Assembly (NCBI GenBank): GCA_027624075.1
Contig: JAQBUH010000008.1
Location: 1-64,000 of the forward strand
Direction of reading: 5' to 3'
Length of the DNA stretch: 64,000 nt
Origin: Chloroflexota bacterium
GTDB taxonomy: Bacteria > Chloroflexota > Dehalococcoidia > Lucifugimonadales > Lucifugimonadaceae
In this document: one piece after another, positions 52,695 through 61,004 of the stretch
How the letters are laid out: each line of letters starts with the position of its first letter
Numbering within the stretch: the stretch's first letter is position 1
The notes under the pieces: model-generated
What the model saw: the letters and a program-made list of their open reading frames with translations, nothing else
Database searches by the model: none
What the model was told of the DNA's origin: nothing
Translations under genes and position numbers: made by a program

Positions 52695-53780
52695 GTGCAA
52701 GAATCGATGGCACGTGACGAGAGTGATGAGCCGGTGGATGCAACTGCCCTGAAATCAGGCAGCGGCCCGGTGGACTCACCGCCGGAGTCAAGGTCCGCCG
52801 GACCGCGCGACGTCTGTCTCCTTGGATATGCGGAGGAGACGCGCGACCTTGTGTTCGGACTTCCGGAGACTACTGAGATCTGGGCCATCAATATGGCGCA
52901 CGTCTTTATTTTTGGCCCGCAAGGACCAAAGACCCGGGCAGCCGCTACTTACTGGTTCCAGATTCACCCTCGAGACTGGGCGGCGGCAGGGAAGGCTCCG
53001 ACCGGTTTCTTCGGCAGGCCAAAAGAGCATCTCGATTTTCTTGCCAGGTTCCAGGGCACGGTCTGGATGCAGGCTGCCGACCCCGACATACCGAACTCCA
53101 GGCGATATCCACTCGAGGACGTGATTGCGGCGTCGGGCCGTCGTTACTTCACCTCTACGTTCGCCTACCAGCTGGCCCTTGCCTGGTACGAACACGCCGT
53201 GCTGGGCCGGAGCATCGGGAAGCTGCGTGTGTACGGCGTAAACCTGACCAGCATGGACGAGTACATCCACCAGAAGTCATGCGTCGAGTACTGGCTCGGC
53301 AGGCTGGAGCAGCTGGGAGTCGATATCGAGATTCCGGGTGCGTCCGCGTTGCTCCAGGGCAGGCTGTACGCCATCGGTGAGTCAGACCTGTCGAACCACG
53401 CCTTCGAGCGCCTGCAGTTCTGGAAGAGCAAGTACACCGAGGCGTGGGCGAACATCAACACGTCGAACAGCATGAAGGCGGAACTGAAGTTCTGGGCCGC
53501 CCAACTGTCCGCCATCGCGGAGGCTCATCCGGACGAGATCAACGCGGAGATCAGGGCCAGGATTCAGAGTGTATTCGACCGGCGCTCGGCGAACCTCAAC
53601 GCGCTCCAGGAGCGGTCCGGCGCCGAGTTGAACGGGGCGCTTGGCATGGTGAAGGACAACCAGCACTGGCTTGCGATCACCGGCGGGATTGACCACAGGG
53701 CGCCGCAGCTCCCTGACCTGAGACTGCCCGCCGAGTACCTGAGCGGTGACTGGACGGTCCCTGAGCCGAAGGCAATTTAG
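52695..53780 (+). CDS. Phage-cluster Rossmann-like protein
   Basis: A 361-residue protein. The N-terminal half has a Rossmann-like pattern, DVCLLGYAEETRDLVFGLPETTEIWAINMAHVF, then WFQIHPRDW, WMQAADPDIPNSRRYPLEDV and FTSTFAYQLALAWYEHAVLG ... LRVYGVNLTSMDEY. This set recurs in proteins encoded beside terminase/portal genes of uncultured phages, with unknown function; a nucleotide-sugar or glycosyl enzyme is possible. The C-terminal third is helical (AAQLSAIAEAHPDEINAEIRAR). AGGAGG seven bases before the GTG at 52695 decides the start. Confidence 0.55.
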   Translation: MQESMARDESDEPVDATALKSGSGPVDSPPESRSAGPRDVCLLGYAEETRDLVFGLPETTEIWAINMAHVFIFGPQGPKTRAAATYWFQIHPRDWAAAGKAPTGFFGRPKEHLDFLARFQGTVWMQAADPDIPNSRRYPLEDVIAASGRRYFTSTFAYQLALAWYEHAVLGRSIGKLRVYGVNLTSMDEYIHQKSCVEYWLGRLEQLGVDIEIPGASALLQGRLYAIGESDLSNHAFERLQFWKSKYTEAWANINTSNSMKAELKFWAAQLSAIAEAHPDEINAEIRARIQSVFDRRSANLNALQERSGAELNGALGMVKDNQHWLAITGGIDHRAPQLPDLRLPAEYLSGDWTVPEPKAI

Positions 53781-53809
53781 CCGCCAGTCTGCTACCCGTT
53801 CACTGGCGC

Positions 53810-53980
53810 ATGACACCTCGCTTTGAACGCCCTTACCGCCGAAATAGTCTGAAAACAGAGGCGCCAGAAGCGCCAAACCACTCATCTGTAGAGCCGGCGG
53901 AAAGCCTCTCTGCACAGATCAATGGAACCAGGGAGTGTGCGGATTGGCTATCGACAACGGGCGATTTGCAGGAAGAGTGA
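53810..53980 (+). CDS. Possible 56-residue ORF coupled to portal gene
   Basis: ATG 53810 opens a 56-codon frame (MTPRFERPYRRNSLKTEAPE ... CADWLSTTGDLQEE) too short for the ORF track. Its TGA overlaps a GTG in the portal frame (GTGA at 53977), suggesting coupling. No ribosome-binding site or family is recognised, so it may be chance. Confidence 0.35.
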   Translation: MTPRFERPYRRNSLKTEAPEAPNHSSVEPAESLSAQINGTRECADWLSTTGDLQEE

Positions 53981-56166
53981 CCGGGTCGACCGGCGTGATT
54001 GACGCCCGTCCGGCCGCAGCTGGCGAGCATTCGCCTCCCGATGCGGCTGGCGGGCGGGCGGAAAGATCTGCTGGAGTCCGCCCAGGCGTGGCGTCTCCCG
54101 TGGAGATGCACCTGGGACGACTCGCCGAACTCGCGCCCGACATCGGCGCGCGGATAGAGCAGAAGTTCAGAAACCTGTCGAGCGTGCATGACCGCATGGA
54201 CGCTGACTACTCGCTCTACGCACTGGACCACTGGCAGCCAGACGTCGCCGAGGCGCTGTCGCCGGAAGATATCTACACCACGAACGAGCCACGCGTGCTG
54301 GCCGAAAAGGTGATCTCATTCATCACGGCCACCGAGCTCGTGGTGAGGGCGCCCAACGATGACGCGCGTGAGCGGCAGGAGTCTGCCAATGACCTCGCCG
54401 AACAGCTCGCCATCGGCATGCTCAACAACATCGACCGCCGGCACCGCCGGTTGGGCCATCCGCCTGTCGTAGACGCGCTGGCATTCTTCAGCGTAGTCCG
54501 AGGCCGGTACGCAGCGGCGCGCGCCGTGCTCCGCAAGCGGCCAAACGGCGAGACGTTTGAGGACATTCTTCCCCTGGACCCACGGCACCTGTGCGTTCAG
54601 CCAGGCGTCGAGGAGCCACTGTGGGCTGCCTATCGGCTCCGTCGCTCAGTGCTGGAGGTCCGCGAGGAGTTTCCTCACTTCGCATTCGAAAACGGCCACT
54701 GGTCCGATGACGGCGAAGGCGTGGATGTGTTCGAGTACTTTGCTCGTGAGGAGAACCCTGAGTTCGACGTTACTTCACGCGACCCGTTCCGGCGCCATCC
54801 GTTCATCTACGTGGCTGGCACGATTGTTGACGGCCAGTGGGCGCGGCTCCCGCACAACCTCCACATGCTGACGTTCCCGGTGGTCGTGGCCCCTGTCGGG
54901 CCTCAACCGATGCTTGCGCCAACGGAAAAAGAAGACTCTCCTGATGTGCACTTCGGAGAGAGTATTTTCGCCGAGAACCGCGGTGTCTGGGACAGGTTGA
55001 ACCGGGCGACATCGTACGTTCTAGACCTGACCGGCAAAGCCTCCGACCCGCGCAAGAAGGTGTTCTCGCTGGACGGCACGAAGTCCCTTGATGACGGCGC
55101 CAATGACAAAGGCGCCGAGATCAACCTTTCGACAGCTAACCAGGAAGACGTGCAGAGCTTTCCTGAGGCAGACATCAATAGCGCCGTCGCCCTGTTGATC
55201 CAACAGTTGCAGAAAGACGCCGTTGCCGGAGGTCTGCCGCCACAGGCGTTCGGCCTGCTGGATAAGCCGCTTTCATCTGTCGCACTGAGGCAACTTGGCA
55301 ACAACCTGGAGCACCGCGTCCTGCCGCGAATGAGAGCGGTTGCCCGCTGTATCGAGGGCTGCCTGGAGAACCTGATCGCGCAGTATGAGACTGGCGCCTT
55401 CAACCCCATCAGTGTGTCTGGAAGACGGTTCGACAACCACCGTTTCGCCAACCGGCTGATCGAGCCTGAGGACCTGGCCGGGCACGACCCGCTTGAGGTC
55501 TCGATGGCCCTTGCGCTGCCGGAGGATGAGGTGACCCGATGGACCGTGGCGCAGATGGCCATGCAGCCCACTCTGAACGGTGAGCCGCTGGCTTCGCTGG
55601 AGTGGGTGCGTGAGCGTGTCTTGAAGATGCAGTCGCACCGGCACATCCAGAGTCAGAACCGGGAGGCCCAGGCTGTTTCGCAGGACCCTCTTGCCCAGGC
55701 GATGGGCATGTTCACGGCGGCGCTCAAGGATGGAGACAACGCACTCGCCGCGATCTGGTTCGACAGGCTTCAAGTTCTGCACTTGCAGAGGCAGGTAGAG
55801 GGACAGACAGCGGTGAGGCGGCTCCTGGCGGAACGTCCTTCCGGCGCTGGCCCTTCAGGTGTTGGCAAAGAGGCGGAAAGCGCAGGGTTGCCGGATCTCG
55901 CGTCCCTGCTGGGCGAGTCTGCCGCCGGGAGTTCGCCTCTTAACGGTGGGAGCACGCTATTTAGTCCGAATCCGCTCGACGCTGTGCCGCGGCTCAACCA
56001 TGCGCTGAATCCGGCGAACGGGGCCATACCGTTCGCGCAGGCGGCCGGCGTCGGGAGCGCGCCGTCTGCGCCGGACATCAGGATGGCGGGAGCTGCAAGC
56101 CAGGGCGTTACGAGACCAGGTCTGGTTGGCGCAGACGGTGAGCCGTTGACCAGCACAGTGTCCTGA
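53977..56166 (+). CDS. Phage portal-like protein
   Basis: About 729 residues, probably the dodecameric portal at the capsid vertex. Portal-like stretches are LAELAPDIGARIEQKFRNLSSVHDRMDADYSLYALDHW near the start, the core ILPLDPRHLCVQPGVEEPLWAAYRLRRS, the wing GESIFAENRGVWDRLNRATSYVLDL, and the clip-side PEADINSAVALLIQQLQKDAVAGGLPPQAFGLLDKPLSSVALRQL with the typical LPPQ/S-A-L-R pattern. The C-terminal 150 residues are low-complexity Gly/Ala/Pro. Start uncertain: GTG 53935, GTG 53977 (overlaps a short ORF) and ATG 54102 are candidates. The identification rests on pattern and context. Confidence 0.65.
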   Translation: MTGSTGVIDARPAAAGEHSPPDAAGGRAERSAGVRPGVASPVEMHLGRLAELAPDIGARIEQKFRNLSSVHDRMDADYSLYALDHWQPDVAEALSPEDIYTTNEPRVLAEKVISFITATELVVRAPNDDARERQESANDLAEQLAIGMLNNIDRRHRRLGHPPVVDALAFFSVVRGRYAAARAVLRKRPNGETFEDILPLDPRHLCVQPGVEEPLWAAYRLRRSVLEVREEFPHFAFENGHWSDDGEGVDVFEYFAREENPEFDVTSRDPFRRHPFIYVAGTIVDGQWARLPHNLHMLTFPVVVAPVGPQPMLAPTEKEDSPDVHFGESIFAENRGVWDRLNRATSYVLDLTGKASDPRKKVFSLDGTKSLDDGANDKGAEINLSTANQEDVQSFPEADINSAVALLIQQLQKDAVAGGLPPQAFGLLDKPLSSVALRQLGNNLEHRVLPRMRAVARCIEGCLENLIAQYETGAFNPISVSGRRFDNHRFANRLIEPEDLAGHDPLEVSMALALPEDEVTRWTVAQMAMQPTLNGEPLASLEWVRERVLKMQSHRHIQSQNREAQAVSQDPLAQAMGMFTAALKDGDNALAAIWFDRLQVLHLQRQVEGQTAVRRLLAERPSGAGPSGVGKEAESAGLPDLASLLGESAAGSSPLNGGSTLFSPNPLDAVPRLNHALNPANGAIPFAQAAGVGSAPSAPDIRMAGAASQGVTRPGLVGADGEPLTSTVS

Positions 56167-56248
56167 GTGAGTGGCGTCTGAGAGCGGTCATCGCAGGCAA
56201 TCAGTCACGCCGCCGGTTGCCTAACTGGTTGGAATAAGGGGTAAGGCC

Positions 56249-57817
56249 ATGTTCTTCAGTGTTTTTGTCCCAGGGTTTGGGAGCGTGTTCGTGGACGCCG
56301 GCAGCCCAGCGCTGGCGAATGCGGCGGTGCGTCAGTACCTGAGCCGCAACCGGGTCCGGCTCGAAGAGGGCGCAGACATTGGGGTTGCAGTCCTGGTCGG
56401 TGCCGGCCAGATCGGAAACAACCTGTTGCTGAACAGCGGTGGTGTTCCGGTCCTTCCTCCTGTTCAAACACCTCCGGTGACGCCAGTGACGCCAGTGACG
56501 GCGCCGGAGCCGGTTGTGGATGATGCTGAGCCGCAGGACAGTGAGCCGGGGATGCCGGCATCGCCCGGTCCGGGTTCTGGCGCGGGAGATGGCCCGGCGA
56601 CAGAGGACGGCACTGGCTCAGAGCCGTCTCCGCCTGCACAGCCCCCCGCTCAGCCAGTTGTCGAGCGGCTGTTCAGGTTCGACGTGCCGGTCATCGGCGA
56701 CCTGTATGTGCTCGCAACCACGGCAGGTGATGCAGTTTCCGCTGGCCAGGCCCACGTCGAGCTGTTCCGGGAAAGCAGCGGACTTCCCGCCGGATTCCGC
56801 CTCGGCCTGCCAGAAACGCTCGCAGTCGGCGACTTGCCTGCGGGCGCCGACCCGAACTTCGTGATCGATTCGACAGGTCTGATACGTGACGATCTCCTGA
56901 CAGGCGCCTCTTCTGCGCCCGATCAGGGCGAACCTCCAACGGTTCCGGTTTCCGCGCAGTCCGGGCAGGCGTTTTTTGTTGGCAAGGTTATCGGGGCAAA
57001 CGGCGTTCCCGGATTCTTCCGCTTAGACGCCAGAGACACAAGAGACACGTCAGAGGCTCGTGCCATTCTCGAGTCCCGGTTCGGGCCAGCCTTCCGGGTG
57101 GAGATCGTAAGTTCTCCGGAATTCCTGTTCGACACAGACACTGACTTCGTCGCTTCTCTCCAGCGCAGCCAGCTTGGAGACGTGGACGCGTTCGTCCAGA
57201 CACTTGCGCTGGTGACGGCTCCGGAGGCCACTGAGACGGCCGGCGAAAACTCAGGAGGGCCACTGTTCGGCGATGGCAGCCTTCCGGTGGACGTTCAGCA
57301 GTTCCCATTCGCCAGTTTCCAGAACGCGGTTGCGGCGCTTGGGCTCGACCCCGAGGGCGCGCTTGGCAGCACGATAAGCCGGCAGTTCGACACTCTGGCC
57401 CCTGTGGCGCAGATCGGCTCATTGACAGGCACCGTCGGGCCGATCGGTCAGTCGCCGGGCGCGCTAGAGGGATTCTTCCGGGACCAGTTCGGAAATATTG
57501 GCATCGCAGCGCAGACTTTTCGAGACCTGCTGGCCGGGCAAACGAGCGGGGACCTGAGCGCAGACCAGCTGCTGGCGTTCCGGGCACTGGCGAATCCGGA
57601 TGTGTCCACCAGCCGAGGGCGAGGCGCAGCTGGAGACGTCTTCGGGCTTGCCAGGGCCGCTGCGGAAGACCGGTTCGGATCATTCGTGGCGTCGCGGCTC
57701 CTGCCAACAAATCAGCGACTGTTTCGGGAACTGGAGCGGCAGCTCGCTGACGGTCTGCCAGACACCAGCTTTCTGGAGTTTGCACGGAGCCAGAACCTGT
57801 TGCCTGTGCCTGTATGA
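56249..57817 (+). CDS. Phage structural protein with triplicated small domain
   Basis: A 522-residue protein in which a small domain of about 50 residues appears three times: FFSVFVPGFGSVFVDAGSPALANAAVRQYL (residues 1-50), FRFDVPVIGDLYVLATTAGDAVSAGQAHVELF (about 142-190) and AFFVGKVIGANGVPGFFRLDARDTRDTSEARAIL (about 238-290). Pro/Thr/Ala-rich linkers join them. The C-terminal 200 residues are helical with FRDQFGNIGIAAQTFRDLLAG. Probably an internal or neck protein following the portal gene; no named family recognised. A further small gene follows. Confidence 0.5.
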   Translation: MFFSVFVPGFGSVFVDAGSPALANAAVRQYLSRNRVRLEEGADIGVAVLVGAGQIGNNLLLNSGGVPVLPPVQTPPVTPVTPVTAPEPVVDDAEPQDSEPGMPASPGPGSGAGDGPATEDGTGSEPSPPAQPPAQPVVERLFRFDVPVIGDLYVLATTAGDAVSAGQAHVELFRESSGLPAGFRLGLPETLAVGDLPAGADPNFVIDSTGLIRDDLLTGASSAPDQGEPPTVPVSAQSGQAFFVGKVIGANGVPGFFRLDARDTRDTSEARAILESRFGPAFRVEIVSSPEFLFDTDTDFVASLQRSQLGDVDAFVQTLALVTAPEATETAGENSGGPLFGDGSLPVDVQQFPFASFQNAVAALGLDPEGALGSTISRQFDTLAPVAQIGSLTGTVGPIGQSPGALEGFFRDQFGNIGIAAQTFRDLLAGQTSGDLSADQLLAFRALANPDVSTSRGRGAAGDVFGLARAAAEDRFGSFVASRLLPTNQRLFRELERQLADGLPDTSFLEFARSQNLLPVPV

Positions 57818-57924
57818 GCCGGGATTGATCTGGAGACCGCCAGTTCGAGACAGGCGAATATCGTGGAGTAGCGCGGAAGCCCCGGCAAAATCCCGGCCAA
57901 CCCGCAAACCAGAGAGGGAGATCG

Positions 57925-58308
57925 ATGGTCAATCAGCAGATCGAGACGCAGCAGAGCGGTGGCTTGAACGCAGCCGGGTTCGACACTTCATTGATCGATC
58001 CGGGTGTCCAGGAGGCGTTTCTCAGGCTGCTCGAAGGCACGGACCTTGGCGAGCGGACTCTGTTTCAGTCGATCTCGCCGTTCGACTCGTCTCCAGGCCA
58101 GGGGCTCCAGTTCCAGGGGCTGTTCACTCCGACGTTCAACAGGTTCCTGGGCGAGCTTGGCGCCCAGATCCGGTCCGGCCAGGAGCCGTCGCTTACCTTC
58201 AACCAGTTCCTGACAGAAGAGTTCGACCCGCGGCGCGCCCTTCTTCAACTGCCGGACAGGCGGACAGACGTCGCCGCTGGCGGCACAGTCTTCAGGTTTA
58301 ACCAGTGA
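57925..58308 (+). CDS. Small phage-cluster protein
   Basis: A 127-residue protein rich in Gln, Phe and Leu (EAFLRLLEGTDLGERTLFQSIS, FQGLFTPTFNRFLGELGAQI, LTFNQFLTEEFDPRRALLQLP). The last part resembles the C-terminal region of the preceding protein in style. The ATG has AGAGAGGGAGA just upstream. No known family. Confidence 0.55.
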   Translation: MVNQQIETQQSGGLNAAGFDTSLIDPGVQEAFLRLLEGTDLGERTLFQSISPFDSSPGQGLQFQGLFTPTFNRFLGELGAQIRSGQEPSLTFNQFLTEEFDPRRALLQLPDRRTDVAAGGTVFRFNQ

Positions 58309-58385
58309 TGCCCTGGACAGGACGTCTTACGGGGCAGGCCGGAGACACTCTTGGGAGGTAAGAGACATCCTGGAGTGGTCCGCTG

Positions 58386-58523
58386 ATGTTCAGAAGTTTC
58401 CTGACCAGTGTGGAACGTGAGACAGCAGCATTTCAGGACTTTCTGAACAGCAGTCCTGGGATTGAGACCCTGCCAGCGCCGGAGCTGGATAACGTGCCGG
58501 TCCTGTCTGCAAAGGCCAGGTAA
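58386..58523 (+). CDS. Possible 45-residue phage-cluster ORF
   Basis: MFRSFLTSVERETAAFQDFL followed by NSSPGIETLPAPELDNV and a basic end. GGAG stands ten bases before the ATG. It continues the + strand series of small genes, but overlaps a reverse-strand membrane-protein frame, so at most one of the two is likely real over the shared part. Confidence 0.4.
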   Translation: MFRSFLTSVERETAAFQDFLNSSPGIETLPAPELDNVPVLSAKAR

Positions 58524-58672
58524 TCCGCGGGGACCACGGGCGTCGGAGCTATTTCGGCCGTTGGCTTCGAGGCCGTTGGCGTCGGGGCTGCGTTCGCCGT
58601 GGGCGATCTGGCACGCGCGAATACCGCAACTCCGAGAGCAGCGAGCAGTACCCAAAGCGTTAAAGGCCACAT
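58433..58672 (-). CDS. Possible small membrane protein downstream of M81 peptidase
   Basis: A 79-residue frame with a strong N-terminal transmembrane helix (MWPLTLWVLLAALGVAVFARA) and an Ala/Pro/Thr-rich tail. Its ATG follows the peptidase stop by six bases on the same strand, which suggests coupling. The last third is antisense to the 45-residue + frame. Confidence 0.35.
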   Translation of the reverse strand: MWPLTLWVLLAALGVAVFARARSPTANAAPTPTASKPTAEIAPTPVVPADYLAFADRTGTLSSSGAGRVSIPGLLFRKS

Positions 58673-58678
58673 GCGCGT

Positions 58679-60157
58679 TTAGTACCGCTCGACCACCGGG
58701 TTGAATTTCGCGTCTTCATCCAGCGGGTACATCGGCCGCGCGCAGACGGTGTGGCCGAGAGACCGCAGGTTCGCCGATGTCGCTCCCGGGGCGTCAACGT
58801 TGATGTTCTCCTCTACCCAGTCATTGAAGAACTGCGGCTCGCAGTGCGGTGACTTAACCACCGTCGAGTGAAAATCCTTCGGGTCGAGGCCGTTCGCGAA
58901 GAAGAGCGCCCGGTCCACGTGCATGACCGGTTTTGTCGTGGCGACCAGCGTGACCTTGCCGCCCCTGAGAACCGCTGTCCTTCCCGGAAACTGCCTGAAC
59001 ACCCATGTTTCGAGATCAAACGAAGCCTCCGATAGCGATACCACTTCAAGCTCCATGTCGAGCGGCTTGTAGCGCGGGTCCAAAGACCCGCCAACCCTGG
59101 CGTTGATCCTTGACCCAACACCTGCGGCATATGCCATCGCCACAAGCGGCGGGTCGGCAATCGGGGCAAGCACGGTGTGTGGATAGCTCTGCCGGACCAT
59201 CTCGGAGACAATGGCGTTCGAGTTACCCGATGCGCCAGAGCTTGTGGCGTCGGCGGCGTCTGTGAACGCGACCGGGCCTCTCATCCCTGCAGCGCGTGAG
59301 ACTGCCTCTTCGAGCCCAACAAGCGCAGCTTGCATCCGGGCCCGGTTGGGCCAGAATGCGGCGGTCATCTCCAGTGCGCCACGTTCGGCCGCATCCGCGT
59401 CTCCATCCGTGTATACAAAAGCCTGTGAGCACAACTCCGGAACATCTGTGAACGGGTTGCAGATCAGGAATCCAGCAGACAGAACGCCCGGCGCCCTTTC
59501 AAGAGCCTTTGCCTGGCGGATCTGAGAGCCGAACAGACCTGTCTCCGTAATCAGTTCGTTGCCGCGGACCAGCGCAGGCACGCGGACGCGCACCCCAACC
59601 GGGGAGGCGCCGTCATTGACGATGCGGAGCAGCAGCTTTGCAGCCCGTCTGCCCGTGTCTGCAAAATCGACGTGCGGGTAGGTGTGGTAAGAGGTCACGG
59701 CGTTGGCGTGCCTCATCATGCGCGCCGTCAGCACGCCATGCAGATCGAGCGAAATCACTATCGGCACAGATTCGCCGAGGATCTTACGTGCCTCTTGCAA
59801 CAGGTATCCCTCCGGGTCGAGCTCTTCGGTGGTACCCATTGACCCGTGCAACGAGAAGTACGCGCCGTCGATTTTGCCGGCGTGTGGCTTCAGCGCGTCC
59901 AGGAATTCCGTGGCCATGCGGACGAAGCTGGCGTGCTCAAGCGGCCCCGCCGCGTCGCCCTGCGCATGCCAGGTCGGCACGATCTCACAACCTGCCGACT
60001 CGAACTCGGCTATCGCGCCCCCGGCAGTGCTGTTCTTGCCTCGATTTCCGGTGATCAGCTCTTCGCCACGCAGAATCGTGAAAAAGTCATACAGACACAG
60101 GACAGGGTTGAACGTGGAGATCTCCTGCTCACAGCCGGTTACCAGGATTCGTGGCAT
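58679..60157 (-). CDS. M81 family metallopeptidase (MlrC-like)
   Basis: Zinc-dependent peptidase of the M81 family, homologous to MlrC, which degrades linear microcystin peptides; the true substrate here is unknown. ILVTGCEQEISTFNPV starts the protein. FSLHGSMGTTEELDPEGYLLQEAR, ISLDLHGVLTARMMRHANAVTSYHTYPHVDFADTGRRAA (zinc ligands D/H) and the family's C-terminal DUF1485-type domain with VFVTDAADATSSGASGNSNA-like sequence (FTDAADATSSGASG) are present. 492 residues, full length. Common in SAR202-like Chloroflexota. Sits antisense between two phage genes. Confidence 0.92.
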   Translation of the reverse strand: MPRILVTGCEQEISTFNPVLCLYDFFTILRGEELITGNRGKNSTAGGAIAEFESAGCEIVPTWHAQGDAAGPLEHASFVRMATEFLDALKPHAGKIDGAYFSLHGSMGTTEELDPEGYLLQEARKILGESVPIVISLDLHGVLTARMMRHANAVTSYHTYPHVDFADTGRRAAKLLLRIVNDGASPVGVRVRVPALVRGNELITETGLFGSQIRQAKALERAPGVLSAGFLICNPFTDVPELCSQAFVYTDGDADAAERGALEMTAAFWPNRARMQAALVGLEEAVSRAAGMRGPVAFTDAADATSSGASGNSNAIVSEMVRQSYPHTVLAPIADPPLVAMAYAAGVGSRINARVGGSLDPRYKPLDMELEVVSLSEASFDLETWVFRQFPGRTAVLRGGKVTLVATTKPVMHVDRALFFANGLDPKDFHSTVVKSPHCEPQFFNDWVEENINVDAPGATSANLRSLGHTVCARPMYPLDEDAKFNPVVERY

Positions 60158-60503
60158 TAATCATCCTCACAATCAGTGTTTTGCCGATACTCAGGCAGAT
60201 TGTACCGTTGGCAGTTGCTGTGCCGGACGAGGCACACGGTCCAGGCCGGACATCGCTGCGCCTTATTGGAGACCTGTTAACCACGCGTCATCGGCTGAGC
60301 GTGCGAGAGTGCCTCGTACCAGTAACCGCGCCCGGCCGGGGTGAGGTCAGGCACGTTCGCTACGAAGTTGGCTCATGTGTGGCGCCTGACATGACCGTTT
60401 GTGTTCCGGAGCGCTCTCACTGAACATCTACAGGGAACGTCAGGTCAGTTCAGCGATGAGGCAGGTTGGCGCCGTGCCCGGGAAATCCATCAGTCGAGAA
60501 GAA

Positions 60504-60932
60504 ATGGCAACCACGCAATCAGCCGGGGACTCGTGCGCGCCGGCGCCCGCAAACGGCAGAGGCAACCTTGCCAAGCACAAGCGCTCGACGCCGAAAAAAG
60601 GTGGAGTAAGCGACGCGCCGCAAGAGCAGGGCAGCGATGCGGTCCATTCGCTTCAACCAGCGCTGATTGGCCAGCCTTGCCCGGACGAGAGAGCTGACGC
60701 CGAACTACTCTCGGTCACTCCGGAAGACTACGTCCCGACGGATTCAGAGATAAAGAGCGAGCTATGGCGAATTGCGACGGGAGAAGGTTCCGAGGCGTCC
60801 CGTGTGTCGGCTCTACGGGCGCTCGCTGACATCATGGGACTGATGCGCACCGCTCCCCCGGAGCTTCCGGAGGCCATGTCGGCCATCATGGACGCGCTGT
60901 CTCAAGGGCTCTCGAGGCCACCTGTGTCCTGA
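60504..60932 (+). CDS. Terminase small subunit-like protein
   Basis: A 142-residue protein: a lysine/glycine-rich disordered N-terminal half (AKHKRSTPKKGG), then a helical end DSEIKSELWRIATGEGSEASRVSALRALADIMGLM. The repeated pattern ELxRIAxGxGSxASRVSALRALADI is what I associate with small phage packaging or TerS-like proteins. ATG 60504 follows GAGAAGAA; the ORF track opens earlier at 60399 (alternative ATG 60456). Its position, 22 kb after the TerL fragment, is unusual. Confidence 0.45.
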   Translation: MATTQSAGDSCAPAPANGRGNLAKHKRSTPKKGGVSDAPQEQGSDAVHSLQPALIGQPCPDERADAELLSVTPEDYVPTDSEIKSELWRIATGEGSEASRVSALRALADIMGLMRTAPPELPEAMSAIMDALSQGLSRPPVS

Positions 60933-61004
60933 TCCGGGCGGGCGGTCTGTCCATCCAAACGGCCCACTCAGAGAGCCCGACGGGCAAAGTCCGGACGACC
61001 TGTT

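Noticed and set aside
60151-60423. 90-codon + ORF with a hydrophobic start between M81 and the TerS-like gene
   Set aside because: It starts inside the M81 start codon region in antisense, has no ribosome-binding site and no family; coding nature could not be supported.
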